This document shows, piece by piece, positions 24,401 through 33,695 of a stretch of DNA of 42,758 nt. Position 1 is the first letter of the stretch. Every line of letters begins with the position of its first letter. The position numbers were made by a program, and so were the translations under genes. The stretch spans positions 1 through 42,758 of the forward strand of contig JBNKEI010000118.1 of NCBI GenBank assembly GCA_050288705.1, in the 5' to 3' direction. Under the pieces are notes generated by a model that ran no database searches, was not told the origin of the DNA, and saw only the letters and a list, made by a program, of their open reading frames with translations. The stretch is from JBNKEI01 sp050288705. GTDB lineage: Bacteria > Myxococcota > Myxococcia > Myxococcales > UBA5297.

Positions 24401-26118
24401 TGAATCTAAACCACCTCCTAGTAGTAGACGACAGTCTAACAGTTAGAAAGCTAGTAGAAATAGCTTTTCGAGACACCGAAGTAGTTTTGGAATTCGCTGC
24501 TAGCGGTCAAGAGGGGATTTCCAAATCAGCGCTCCATCCGCCAGATGTGGTGTTGCTAGACTACGTATTGCCAGACATGAAGGGAACCGATGTATGCCGC
24601 AGACTCTCCGAGCTTCCTTCGTTGCAGTCGGTCCCTATAGTCTTAATGTCTGCAAAAAACGAAAGTGTACGTGATCAATTTGCTGACTTCTCTTCGGTTG
24701 TTGATTTTATTAGTAAGCCATTCACCAGGGAACAGATTGCTTCACGACTCAGGCAAGCGGTGGCAAGTAAACAAAACCTGCTTGATACTAGACGGCCACC
24801 TCCTCCTGTTGGGCTGGTAAATTTTAAGAAAAAGGAGGCGGCAGCGAAGGCTTTATTTGAAAGGTTTAAACCGGCTCTATCTCAAATTCCTGATTGGCTG
24901 GGAGAAGTCGACACTTCCGACCCAGCAGTTTTCTTTGCAAAAAAACTTTTGACTCCCGAGCGAGTTGATTCGCTTCTTGAGGTTTTAGTCCCATTTGCTT
25001 CCGAATCACTGTTTCCCCATCAGCAAGCACCTTCTGAATACGATGCGACTGGTCAGCTCGAGGAGGGACAGGTTATTCATTTGCTCAAAATGATTGCTGC
25101 TTGGCAAAAATCAGGGGAACTGCTGTTCAGAATCGGAGAACAGCGATTTCAACTGTATTGGCGCTCGGGAGCAATCCTGCTAGCTACTTGTTTTGACCCT
25201 GAAGAATATCTTCGCGACTCCAATTTTTCTCTGGAGAATATCCCTCCGGAAGAAAAAAAACATGCCGAAGAAATGCAACAGAAAACCGGTAGTCCGCTTT
25301 TTGTTTATTTCCAGAACCTAGGGCATCTGTCTGATAATGAGCTTTCTTCGTTACTCCTACGTCAAAGTCGTAGGCTATTGCAAATAATATTGTTGGCGCC
25401 AAAGTGTATTTTTAAATGGCGAAGTTGCTCTACTCTACCCGCGTACGTAGAAAATTTCGGCAAAGTTATTCCCATTGCACAACTTGTTCTCGATCGGTTT
25501 CGTGATCATGTTCCCTGGGTTCAAGTTGAACAAGTAGTTCCTACACTTCACGCAGTGTTCGACCGTTCTAGTCATTTTACCAGTAAAATTCGCCAACTAC
25601 AATTAACTTCTGCTGAGCGCAGGGCGCTTGCCTTAATCGATGGCCAGGCGAGCGTGCAGAATGTTCTCGATCGCAGCGGCCTAGCCGCCAAGGAGATCGT
25701 GCACACTCTTTTTCGGCTTCATGAGGCTGAGCTTATACACCGCAGATGGAACGTTGCTCGTCAAAAGGTGATGATTCTAGAGCCAGATGTTCCTGGCATT
25801 CACCAACCGATGCAAACGTTGATGTCTAACCGCCAGAGTCCCATAGAGTTGATAAACATAGGTTCTCATATAGACGCGGCCGCTCTGATATTTCGAGAAA
25901 AGCCAGCAATGGTAGTGATTAATACATCAATATATCCCGAATTAGGTGAACATCTTTCCAAAACATTTAGCAACCAAGGTAGCCACGATTCGCGTTTGGT
26001 TGCGATTGTGGAACCTGGCGACTCAAACCAGATAGATGTTCTTTCGGAAACAGGATTTGATGCAGTGTTGGCTAAGCCATTTCACTGGAGCGAGCTAGAG
26101 AGTCTTCTTGTCTCTTAA
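24400..26118 (+). CDS. Response regulator REC-PATAN-pseudoREC
   Basis: A 572-residue protein. Residues 1-125 are an intact receiver domain (LLVVDDSLTVRK, acceptor D54 in LLDYVLPDMKG, conserved FISKPF). Residues about 218-345 resemble a PATAN/DUF4388 domain (EEGQVIHLLKMIAAWQKSGE ... LYWRSGAILLA), a module common in deltaproteobacterial signalling. A winged-helix-like piece follows (ERRALALIDGQASVQNVLDR). The C-terminal ~110 residues look like a second receiver that ends AKPFHWSELESLL but lacks the acceptor Asp (INTSIYPELG). It probably takes phosphate from the CheA-like kinase, playing a PilG-type role; the output partner is unknown. The gene overlaps the previous one and lies 20 bases before pilH. 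Confidence 0.75.
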   Translation: MNLNHLLVVDDSLTVRKLVEIAFRDTEVVLEFAASGQEGISKSALHPPDVVLLDYVLPDMKGTDVCRRLSELPSLQSVPIVLMSAKNESVRDQFADFSSVVDFISKPFTREQIASRLRQAVASKQNLLDTRRPPPPVGLVNFKKKEAAAKALFERFKPALSQIPDWLGEVDTSDPAVFFAKKLLTPERVDSLLEVLVPFASESLFPHQQAPSEYDATGQLEEGQVIHLLKMIAAWQKSGELLFRIGEQRFQLYWRSGAILLATCFDPEEYLRDSNFSLENIPPEEKKHAEEMQQKTGSPLFVYFQNLGHLSDNELSSLLLRQSRRLLQIILLAPKCIFKWRSCSTLPAYVENFGKVIPIAQLVLDRFRDHVPWVQVEQVVPTLHAVFDRSSHFTSKIRQLQLTSAERRALALIDGQASVQNVLDRSGLAAKEIVHTLFRLHEAELIHRRWNVARQKVMILEPDVPGIHQPMQTLMSNRQSPIELINIGSHIDAAALIFREKPAMVVINTSIYPELGEHLSKTFSNQGSHDSRLVAIVEPGDSNQIDVLSETGFDAVLAKPFHWSELESLLVS

Positions 26119-26138
26119 GACAAAGCTTGGGGAGCTTT

Positions 26139-26501
26139 ATGAAAAAAGTGCTCGTCGTGGATGATGTGAAAACTGATCGTGATCTGATTGGAAAAGTAGT
26201 AGCCTTGGTAGGATATAAGCCAGTTTATGCTACCGATGGAGACGAGGCTTTGGTTGTTGCTAAACAAGAAAATCCTGCTTTGATATTCCTGGATGTGGTT
26301 ATGCCAAGAATGAATGGGTTTAATGCCTGCAGGTTGCTAAAACTAGACCCCGTCACTGCTGATATTCCGGTCGTGTTGGTCACCTCAAAGAACGCCGAGA
26401 GCGATAAATACTGGGGCAAAAGACAAGGGGCTGATGGACACATAACTAAACCTTTTTCTCCAGATGTCCTTGAGGACATAATGAAACGGTTTTTGCGATG
26501 A
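26139..26501 (+). CDS. pilH: PilH-like single-domain response regulator
   Basis: A 120-residue receiver domain from the ATG at 26139, placed five bases after GGGAG. The phosphoacceptor is D52 (FLDVVMPRMNG), with D8/D9 in the acidic pocket and Lys in TKPFSP. The segment AESDKYWGKRQGADGHITKP is close to the matching part of Pseudomonas PilH, which separates it from ordinary CheY. PilH acts in the Pil-Chp pathway that controls type IV pilus extension and retraction. Its stop overlaps the start of the next cheW-like gene (ATGA), and the PilI-, PilJ- and ChpA-like genes follow in the same order as in Pseudomonas. Confidence 0.85.
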   Translation: MKKVLVVDDVKTDRDLIGKVVALVGYKPVYATDGDEALVVAKQENPALIFLDVVMPRMNGFNACRLLKLDPVTADIPVVLVTSKNAESDKYWGKRQGADGHITKPFSPDVLEDIMKRFLR

Positions 26502-27028
26502 TAAGAGCCGACGAATCAAATATATCGTCAGGTAGTCCTGGTTCTTCGTTACGAATGGGCTCATCTCGTGGTTCAGGACGTCAAACTACGAGCATATGCG
26601 CATTTTGGTTAGGGCACCGAGCTTTTGCCCTAGATACATCTGTTCTTGGTGGCGTTGTTTCAGTAGACGAAGTGACGCCGGTGCCAGGGGTACCCCAGGA
26701 GATTTTAGGTCTATTTAATCTGCGGGGAACCCCAGTAACATTAATAGATTTGGCAAGAGTGGTTGAAGAACCAGCAAAATTACCCACCAATGGGAATAAA
26801 ACTGCGCTAATACTTCGTCCAGGCGCTAATATTTTGGCAGGCTTGCTAATTGATAGAATGGAATTGGTGGTCCGTCTGGACCATGGTCATTTTACACTCG
26901 GTGACCCCTCGGAAGATAGTCCGATTATTCAGGGTTTTTTTGAGATTGAATCGCGTGGCGGAATGATTCTGACAGTATTGGACGCAGAAGTTTTGTTACA
27001 GCAGCTTGAAAAAATGAAGTATCGCTAA
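26498..27028 (+). CDS. pilI: CheW-domain protein, PilI-like
   Basis: A 176-residue CheW-domain protein. A Ser/Gly-rich 30-residue leader precedes the domain (ICAFWLGHRAFALDTSVLG, PVPGVPQEILGLFNLRGTPVTLIDL, the last part carrying the family's L-R-G-x-P-V-x-L-x-D-L signature). It should couple the PilJ-like receptor to the ChpA-like kinase. The ATG overlaps the PilH stop by the ATGA form, and the MCP gene starts 35 bases downstream. Position between PilH and PilJ homologues is the ground for calling it PilI rather than a generic CheW. Confidence 0.85.
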   Translation: MIRADESNISSGSPGSSLRMGSSRGSGRQTTSICAFWLGHRAFALDTSVLGGVVSVDEVTPVPGVPQEILGLFNLRGTPVTLIDLARVVEEPAKLPTNGNKTALILRPGANILAGLLIDRMELVVRLDHGHFTLGDPSEDSPIIQGFFEIESRGGMILTVLDAEVLLQQLEKMKYR

Positions 27029-27063
27029 GAAGTCTTATTATTAGCAGATATAGGGGTTCCAAA

Positions 27064-29229
27064 ATGTCTCTGGAGAAGATGGAAATGGACTCAACTGAGA
27101 AGCGATTCATCGCGATGTTGTGCTGGCCTGCCATCGCGTTGATCAACCGATTAAAGTACGGAGGCAAGTTCTTTCTTATCTTTCTCATGATGTTGGTTGT
27201 ATTGCCTTTTCTGGTCTATCGAAACATGGAGCAAAACGCCTCTCAACGGGCTCAGTTAGAAAAAAAACTACTAGCCATAGAACACATCAGCAAGTCCAGA
27301 GAGTTCCTATTTGAACTGCAAAGACGAAGAGTTTTGTCAGTAGCTGCTTTAGTAGGAGAAAGCGCCAATCGAGTTGACGACACCATTGCTTTAAAGAAAG
27401 AGCTGGACGAAGCAACCGAAAAAGTAGAATCCGCGGCGGCGATTATCTCCAAACAATTGCAAAACTCACCGGTGTCAACTGCTGAAAAATGGAGAGAAGT
27501 GAATGATGAGTGGATTAATCTCCGCAACACGGTTTTTACGAATGTGGAACTTGCTGAAACTGGACACTCCAATCTAACCGAAAAGTTTTTGGATATGACT
27601 TCGGCAGCAGGCACAGAATTCGAAAACGCCATAGATAACGATTGGTTAACTCAACTATATGTTTTAAAACTTCCTGAGGTATTGGAAGCTGTTAGTCGCA
27701 GCCCTTCTTTAGCAGTGCAAAAAATAAAAGAAGTTGATGCGGTATTTCAGGCCAAAGATAGAGAAGGCATTACTGGGCTTAAGCCATATGTGACCGGTGC
27801 GCGAGACGTTTTGGAGCATATGGAGCGCAAGGTAAGTGGTCCAGCTATATCTGCATTTACGCGTTTTGATTCCAAAGCTTCAGTCGACGAAGCTAGGAAG
27901 GCCATCGAAGCTCTAAAAGAATGTCACAAGCAAATGGGAGAAACGTTGACTCTTCTTTTGGAACGAGAGATGTGGTCAAGTTTCCTGTGGATTGTGCTGG
28001 CAATAGTTTTAATATTGGTGATGCTAATCCTGTTTTACGTATATGCAGGGTTTTGGCTTTCAGTACGTGCATCAGTTGTCGCTCTAGGTAAGGCTACTGC
28101 TCGAATGGTTGCCGGCACATCGGAAAGTTTTTGGCTAGAAACCGATGACGAACTAGCCGATGTTGCTAGTTCTTACAACCAGGTAAACGCTGCAATTGTT
28201 GAAGCTCGTACACTTCAGCTTAAAGTGGCTAGCGATAATGCACAACTTCAAGACAACATTATGGATCTGCTAAAGGTGGTTTCCGAGGCTTCCGAAGGAA
28301 ATCTACGTGTGCGAGCAAAAATTACTGAAGGTGCGCTGGGAAATGTTGCGGATGCCTTCAATCAGTTGCTGGAATCACTAGGCAGTCTAATTGGCGAAAC
28401 GCAGCGCCAACTAGCTAGCACCAATGATGCTGTTCGGCAAATCACTCAGGTTTCATCGCAGATGGTTCAGGGGGCAACAGGGCAGGCTCAGGAGGTACAA
28501 CTTGCGACTCAGCTAGTTGAGAGAATGGCTACTGAGATTCAAAGGGTTGCTCGTACCGCTGAATCTGCTGCAGGCGCCGCCAAACGAACGGAAGAATCAG
28601 CAGCGGTTGGTTTTACAGCAGTACAAAACGTCATTAGTGGTATGGATTCATTGCGAGCCAATGTGCAAGCAGGTGCCAAAAAAATGAAAAATTTAGGCGA
28701 CCGTTCCATGGAAATTACCAGCATCGTTGGGACGATCGCACGTATTTCTGAACAAACCAACATGCTTGCCTTGAATGCAGCTATCGAAGCGGCACGGGCA
28801 GGCGAACACGGACGAGGTTTTAGTGTAGTTGCAGAAGAAGTTCGAAAACTTGCAGAACGAACAGCCGCAGCAAACCAGGAAATCGATAAGTTAGTAAAAA
28901 CGATTCATGCGGAAACGAACGTCACCATTAAGGCTATTGAACAGCAAACGGTAGTAGTGGAAGAAGAATCCCAAGTAGTTGGAGAAGCAGGGCATTCTCT
29001 AGTCAAAATCCGCGAGGTGTCTGCGGAATCAGCTGGTCTTGCTTCCGACATTAGTTCTGTCGCTACGCACCAGGTATCAGGGACGTCCGATTTGGTAAAA
29101 GCGATTACCCAGGTTTCTTCCATTGCTCAGTCAACACAAGTGAACGCGCAGGGAACCGTAACCATTGTCAACAAGCTAGCGGAGTTGTCCTCACAGCTTA
29201 ATCGCAGTCTGCAACGGTTTAAGGTCTAG
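27064..29229 (+). CDS. pilJ: PilJ-like methyl-accepting chemotaxis receptor
   Basis: A 721-residue receptor with membrane helices at about 34-52 and 306-330, a helical periplasmic domain between them, a HAMP-like linker after 330 and a long cytoplasmic coiled-coil bundle. The hairpin tip, which binds CheA and CheW, is intact at about 560-602 (SEQTNMLALNAAIEAARAGE, then GRGFSVVAEEVRKLAERT). In Pil-Chp systems PilJ senses pilus-related surface signals. The call rests on the gene order, since the sensor domain is too divergent to judge by eye. No CheR- or CheB-like gene is present in the array, so adaptation by methylation, if any, relies on genes elsewhere. Confidence 0.85.
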   Translation: MSLEKMEMDSTEKRFIAMLCWPAIALINRLKYGGKFFLIFLMMLVVLPFLVYRNMEQNASQRAQLEKKLLAIEHISKSREFLFELQRRRVLSVAALVGESANRVDDTIALKKELDEATEKVESAAAIISKQLQNSPVSTAEKWREVNDEWINLRNTVFTNVELAETGHSNLTEKFLDMTSAAGTEFENAIDNDWLTQLYVLKLPEVLEAVSRSPSLAVQKIKEVDAVFQAKDREGITGLKPYVTGARDVLEHMERKVSGPAISAFTRFDSKASVDEARKAIEALKECHKQMGETLTLLLEREMWSSFLWIVLAIVLILVMLILFYVYAGFWLSVRASVVALGKATARMVAGTSESFWLETDDELADVASSYNQVNAAIVEARTLQLKVASDNAQLQDNIMDLLKVVSEASEGNLRVRAKITEGALGNVADAFNQLLESLGSLIGETQRQLASTNDAVRQITQVSSQMVQGATGQAQEVQLATQLVERMATEIQRVARTAESAAGAAKRTEESAAVGFTAVQNVISGMDSLRANVQAGAKKMKNLGDRSMEITSIVGTIARISEQTNMLALNAAIEAARAGEHGRGFSVVAEEVRKLAERTAAANQEIDKLVKTIHAETNVTIKAIEQQTVVVEEESQVVGEAGHSLVKIREVSAESAGLASDISSVATHQVSGTSDLVKAITQVSSIAQSTQVNAQGTVTIVNKLAELSSQLNRSLQRFKV

Positions 29230-29265
29230 CGGTCATTTTGTCGGGCACCTGGCTGGAGAGCCTTC

Positions 29266-32200
29266 ATGGCGAGTTTTTCCATTGATGAGGTCCGTGACTC
29301 GTTTTCCACGGACATGACACAGTTTTTGAATCAGATCGAATCAGCAACTGCTGAGCTGTTGCGGTTGCAGGAGTCTTTTCGATCTATGCCGCTAGACGAA
29401 AATGGTCGTGCGCTTTTTGAGGCGGTAGCAGCTCATAGTCACGCCATAGTTGGAACGAGTAGCTTGGTTGGAGCGGAGTCGCTTGTTCAATGTAGTCGTC
29501 TACTTGAGCGAATTACTCGACAGGGGCAAATTGCCGTTTTGCGTGCCCAAGCGCAGTTGGTGCGCGCTCACCAAGTGGCTGACCTATGTAATCAGGGCGC
29601 GCAATCCATGCGGCAAATGCTGGAATTTGAGCTTTCGCATAAGTCGTCAGAGGCTTTAGAATTATCACGTGTATGGCAACAAAAAGTTGCTCAAATAGAG
29701 CCTATCGCTGATTTACGTACTCGCGACCTTCATGTTCTAGGTGAACCCGAGAACATGAAAAGGCAGTTTTCTTTTGAAGAGAAGGCAACCAGAGACTCTC
29801 CCGCTTCAGCGACGGCGCCTTCCGCGTCACAATATTTGGACCAGGAGCTTCGGGCAGTGTTCCAACAGGAGGCTCAGGAATCTTTGGTCGCTCTTCAAGC
29901 AAATTTCCAAGCTTTGCTAGAAAAGCCAGAAGAAATTGCTGCTGCAGAGCAGATCGAGCGAATTTTTCATACACTTAAAGGCGCTTCCGCGACTGTAGGA
30001 CTTACTGATTTAAGCAGCCAAGCTGCAGACCTACGAGCCCGTATGGAACAGCTTTTGGATTCGGGCACAATTTCTACCGCAAAAATTTTTGAAGTTTTGG
30101 ACGAGACCAACAAGCTAATGCAGTTGGCTGGTCTTCCTAAAATTGTACTTTTGGCTTCCCAAAACCAATCTTCCACCCCGCCAAGCAGTTCCGAAAAAAG
30201 CTCCAGTGAGAGCTTCTCGGACGAGGCCATGGATATTTGTTCGCAAAGCATTGCCCTTGTCCAGGAGCTAGACTTTGCGGATGCAGACAGAATTTCTCAA
30301 ATATATTCGTCGCTTACCAAACTACTTAGGCGCTTAAGCGGGTCGGCATTAGTAGAGGGCGAGAATGCAGTAGCCGATTCTGCGGCTGAACTAGAAGCAG
30401 CCTGTGAGAAGAAAGAGCCCACCGATATTATCCGCAACCAGTTGCGCCAAGTTATTATCTTGCTTGGTTTCGATCACCTCTTATCGGCAAAAACGCCCAA
30501 CGACTTTACGACCATTCGTGAAAACGTCCAGGTAGAATCTGATCCCGAACTTTGGGATGCCTTCCACCAGGAATGTTCTGATTTGCTGGAAGCCATACAA
30601 AAAGAAACCTTGAGTCTTGAAGAGTCTGGACAACCAAAAGAAGTGCTGGAATCATTAATGCGCCAGCACCACACATTAAAAGGTGCAGCAAACTCAGTAG
30701 GCTTGGTACCTACCGCTCGGCTACTTCATCGTATCGAAGACTTCTTGGAAGGTCTTTTGAATGTACCGATTTTGCCTTCCATGCGTGAAGTAGTTGATCT
30801 CTTGTTAGATGTGCAAAAAGAGATTAGTTCGCATTTGCGCACTGCGAGTGAAGGGTTCGTAGAACATGGCTTAGGACATTTCAAAACCAGGATTGCTCAG
30901 GTTTTGGCAGCCAGACGTTTATCAGGAAGTACGGTTTCGAGCACCCCTTCGTTGCCATCTTTTGACAAGTCGTCGAGTCAAAACGCAACCGGCTCCAGTG
31001 TTGGCGAGCAAGTATCGTCAATGGAGATTACTGACAAACGAACTATCCGAGTTTTGGCTGAGCGACTCGATTCCTTAATGAATCTTGCCGGCGAATTGGT
31101 GGTAAGTCGATCAAGGCTTTCTAGCCGGGTAGGGCTATTGCGAACAATGCAGGAGGAACTAGGGCTTGCTCAACGGCGTCTTCTGGAATGCGTAGAAGGA
31201 TTCCGCAGCACTTATGAATTCGCCAATCTGGATGGAAAATCGTCTACCTCATTAGGTACTGAAAAACCCACGCCGGTTTCCCGCAGAGCTGAATGGAGCA
31301 AATTTAGTGATTTAGAACTTGATCGCTATGACGATATACATGTGCTGTCTCGAAGCATTGGGGAAATCTCTGCCGATCTCGATGAAATTGCTGGTAACCT
31401 ATTCCAAGAGATGGCTGGATTAGCTGACGACGCGGATTCGTTTGGAAGCATTGTAAGTGGAATCCAAAACGAAGTAACCCGTGCGCGTATGGTGCCAGTA
31501 GAGAAACTTTTCTCTCGGTTGCTTTTGCCTGTACGTGATGCCTCAGCCCTAGAACACAAAGAAGCGCATATAGTGACTGCTGGTGAAGAAGTAAACTTGG
31601 ACAAAACCATCGCTGATGCCCTTTTCCAGCCCATGCTGCATCTGGTGCGTAATGCAGTAGTGCATGGCATTGAATCTCCGAGCGCTAGGGAGGCTAGCGG
31701 TAAGACTCGCTATGGAAATATTACTTTGGGCGCACGCCAGGAATCAGGTCAGATAGTGCTAGAGATAAGGGATGACGGTCGTGGATTAGATTTGGCCGCG
31801 CTTCATTCACGGGGAGTTTCCCTAGGACATATACCACCCGAGACGCCCCTGAACGATCCATCAGTAAAAAACCTGGTGTTTATGCGCTCTCTCTCGACCG
31901 CTGCCTCGCTAAAAATGGTTTCCGGCAGAGGTCTGGGATGCGACGTAGTTCGCCGAGCTGTAGAAAGGCTCAACGGCTCGATTCGCGTAGATACCACCGG
32001 GGGGCAGGGGACAGTCTTTACCATAATATTGCCGCTGACCTTAGCCATTACCAGAGCACTAATGGTGCAGCACGCTTCCCGGGTATATGCTATTCCTCTT
32101 TTCTTCGCAGAGCATATTTTCGATTTGGAACAAGCTCAAGTGGTGGAGAGCGCAGGCTCGGTGCGGATGAAGATTGACGAACATTTCATGCCGGTCCACC

Positions 32201-33144
32201 CCATAAGTTCGGTTCTTTCTTCGTCGAATAAAACCTCCGATCGCGGTCCGGTTATTGTGCTGCGTATGGGCGAACAAAGACTGGCTGTACAGGTCGATTC
32301 AGTACTCGCTCAAGAAGAAATAGTGGTTAAAGGTCTAGGAGAAATACTCCAAGGGCATCCGGTTTTCGCAGGAGCAACCATTCGAGGCAATGGTGAGCTA
32401 GCCTTGATCATCGATGTCCCAGGAATCATTGAAACAATTGTTGGGGTTCGTTCTCCTTCATTGGATTTAATGGTCGAACCAGAAGCAGCAAAAATTGATA
32501 AAGAACCACGGTTAAGCTCTGCGAGCCACCAGTCGGCTATTGGTACGTCCAAAAAGAAATCTCCAACTCCCTCCAAAACTGCGAAGGATGCGGTTCCTGT
32601 CCAGCCGCATACCAGCGACAACGGACCAAAACCGCCAATAGCGGTGTCACAACCAGCATCTCCCACAGCTCTCATCGCCGAGGTGACCGCTCAGGAAGTC
32701 CTAGTAAGTAGTACCGCTGCCGCAAAAGAAACTCGGGTTCTTTTTGTGGATGATTCTTTGTCGGTACGCAAAGTTGCAGAAAAGGCACTTCTATCCCTGG
32801 GTGTTCAGGTTACCGTAGCAGTCGATGGTTTGGATGCCTTAGAAAAACTTCGCAGTCAATCGTTCGACATTGTTTTTACTGATTTAGAAATGCCTCGCAT
32901 GCACGGTTTTGAATTTTTGCGAGAGTTGCGCTTCTTGCCTGCCTGGCGTTCCTTGCCAGTAGTCGTTGTCTCTAGCCGATCAGGACAAAAGCATCAGGAT
33001 CAGGCCCGTGCCCTGGGGGCTAATGATTATCTTACCAAGCCATTTGATGCTCAAAGCCTTAACAATGCGATCAAACGTTGGGTTTCTTTGCAGACAACTG
33101 GAAATAGTGATTCTACCGACTCTATACCTGAGGTAGAAAAATGA
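29266..33144 (+). CDS. chpA: ChpA-like hybrid histidine kinase CheA with multiple Hpt domains
   Basis: A 1292-residue hybrid kinase. Domain order: a degenerate Hpt (1-120, H59 in HSHAIVG), a canonical Hpt with H235 in HTLKGAS, an Hpt-like region without His (~310-395), a canonical Hpt with H469 in HTLKGAAN, CheA dimerisation (~595-640, ERLDSLMNLAGELVVSRSRL), ATPase (N796 and H800 in N box, DDGRG at 836-840, GRGLG at 887-891), CheW-like P5, a Pro/Ser/Lys linker, and a C-terminal receiver (D1162/D1163, acceptor D1206). Multiple Hpt domains ahead of a kinase and terminal receiver is the ChpA plan of type IV pilus pathways. It overlaps the following cheW-like gene by ATGA. Confidence 0.92.
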   Translation: MASFSIDEVRDSFSTDMTQFLNQIESATAELLRLQESFRSMPLDENGRALFEAVAAHSHAIVGTSSLVGAESLVQCSRLLERITRQGQIAVLRAQAQLVRAHQVADLCNQGAQSMRQMLEFELSHKSSEALELSRVWQQKVAQIEPIADLRTRDLHVLGEPENMKRQFSFEEKATRDSPASATAPSASQYLDQELRAVFQQEAQESLVALQANFQALLEKPEEIAAAEQIERIFHTLKGASATVGLTDLSSQAADLRARMEQLLDSGTISTAKIFEVLDETNKLMQLAGLPKIVLLASQNQSSTPPSSSEKSSSESFSDEAMDICSQSIALVQELDFADADRISQIYSSLTKLLRRLSGSALVEGENAVADSAAELEAACEKKEPTDIIRNQLRQVIILLGFDHLLSAKTPNDFTTIRENVQVESDPELWDAFHQECSDLLEAIQKETLSLEESGQPKEVLESLMRQHHTLKGAANSVGLVPTARLLHRIEDFLEGLLNVPILPSMREVVDLLLDVQKEISSHLRTASEGFVEHGLGHFKTRIAQVLAARRLSGSTVSSTPSLPSFDKSSSQNATGSSVGEQVSSMEITDKRTIRVLAERLDSLMNLAGELVVSRSRLSSRVGLLRTMQEELGLAQRRLLECVEGFRSTYEFANLDGKSSTSLGTEKPTPVSRRAEWSKFSDLELDRYDDIHVLSRSIGEISADLDEIAGNLFQEMAGLADDADSFGSIVSGIQNEVTRARMVPVEKLFSRLLLPVRDASALEHKEAHIVTAGEEVNLDKTIADALFQPMLHLVRNAVVHGIESPSAREASGKTRYGNITLGARQESGQIVLEIRDDGRGLDLAALHSRGVSLGHIPPETPLNDPSVKNLVFMRSLSTAASLKMVSGRGLGCDVVRRAVERLNGSIRVDTTGGQGTVFTIILPLTLAITRALMVQHASRVYAIPLFFAEHIFDLEQAQVVESAGSVRMKIDEHFMPVHPISSVLSSSNKTSDRGPVIVLRMGEQRLAVQVDSVLAQEEIVVKGLGEILQGHPVFAGATIRGNGELALIIDVPGIIETIVGVRSPSLDLMVEPEAAKIDKEPRLSSASHQSAIGTSKKKSPTPSKTAKDAVPVQPHTSDNGPKPPIAVSQPASPTALIAEVTAQEVLVSSTAAAKETRVLFVDDSLSVRKVAEKALLSLGVQVTVAVDGLDALEKLRSQSFDIVFTDLEMPRMHGFEFLRELRFLPAWRSLPVVVVSSRSGQKHQDQARALGANDYLTKPFDAQSLNNAIKRWVSLQTTGNSDSTDSIPEVEK

Positions 33145-33695
33145 AGCCAGCAGCACGAGGCAATCCCGTGTCCCCGAAAAAGAACCGGGTCGAGAACGTT
33201 GTTTTAGTAGGTTGCAATCCCCACGTAATTGCTATTTCTACCTGCCATGTAGAGAGATTGGTCTTAGCTAGCGAAGCTCCTCAACCAGAACTGGTTGGAA
33301 ATTCGCCCATACCTATCATCAAAATCGGAAAAAAAGTTTATGCAGCATGGGACCTAGGTGAGCTGCTAGAGTTAGAACCACAGAAAGAAACTTGGGTATT
33401 GCTTCAAAACACCGGATTGACCTCATTTTCGAGTGTGGCTTTGCGTACTGGTCCCTGTTTGGCAATTCGTAATTTGTCCCGGACCTGGAATATGCCAAAA
33501 ATTCTGCGGTCACGCAGCGCTGCTTTAGGAAGAGCCTTTTTGGTAAGCGATGTACTTGCTTTGCCAGATAAAGCAGTGATTGGCTACTATCTCGATATAT
33601 CCGCTTTATGGAGCGTTGCTGAGATAGAGGCCTCCGCGGCGGCTCTAGCGGAAGCCAAGGCGAGGCAGGAGAGTAGTAAGCATGGCGTCGCATAG
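33141..33695 (+). CDS. Divergent CheW-like protein, ChpC-like in position
   Basis: A 184-residue protein starting inside the CheA stop (ATGA). It shows the CheW pattern of two five-stranded halves, with VENVVLVGCNPHVIAIST opening and PIIKIGKKVYAAWDLGELL matching the usual second-half strand, but lacks the conserved Arg-Gly. The C-terminus is an Ala/Glu/Lys-rich helix. ChpC of Pseudomonas is also a CheW-like protein encoded just after chpA, though separated there by chpB; here position alone supports the comparison. It overlaps the kinase gene downstream by 14 bases, which ties chemosensing to Ser/Thr kinase expression. Confidence 0.7.
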   Translation: MKPAARGNPVSPKKNRVENVVLVGCNPHVIAISTCHVERLVLASEAPQPELVGNSPIPIIKIGKKVYAAWDLGELLELEPQKETWVLLQNTGLTSFSSVALRTGPCLAIRNLSRTWNMPKILRSRSAALGRAFLVSDVLALPDKAVIGYYLDISALWSVAEIEASAAALAEAKARQESSKHGVA

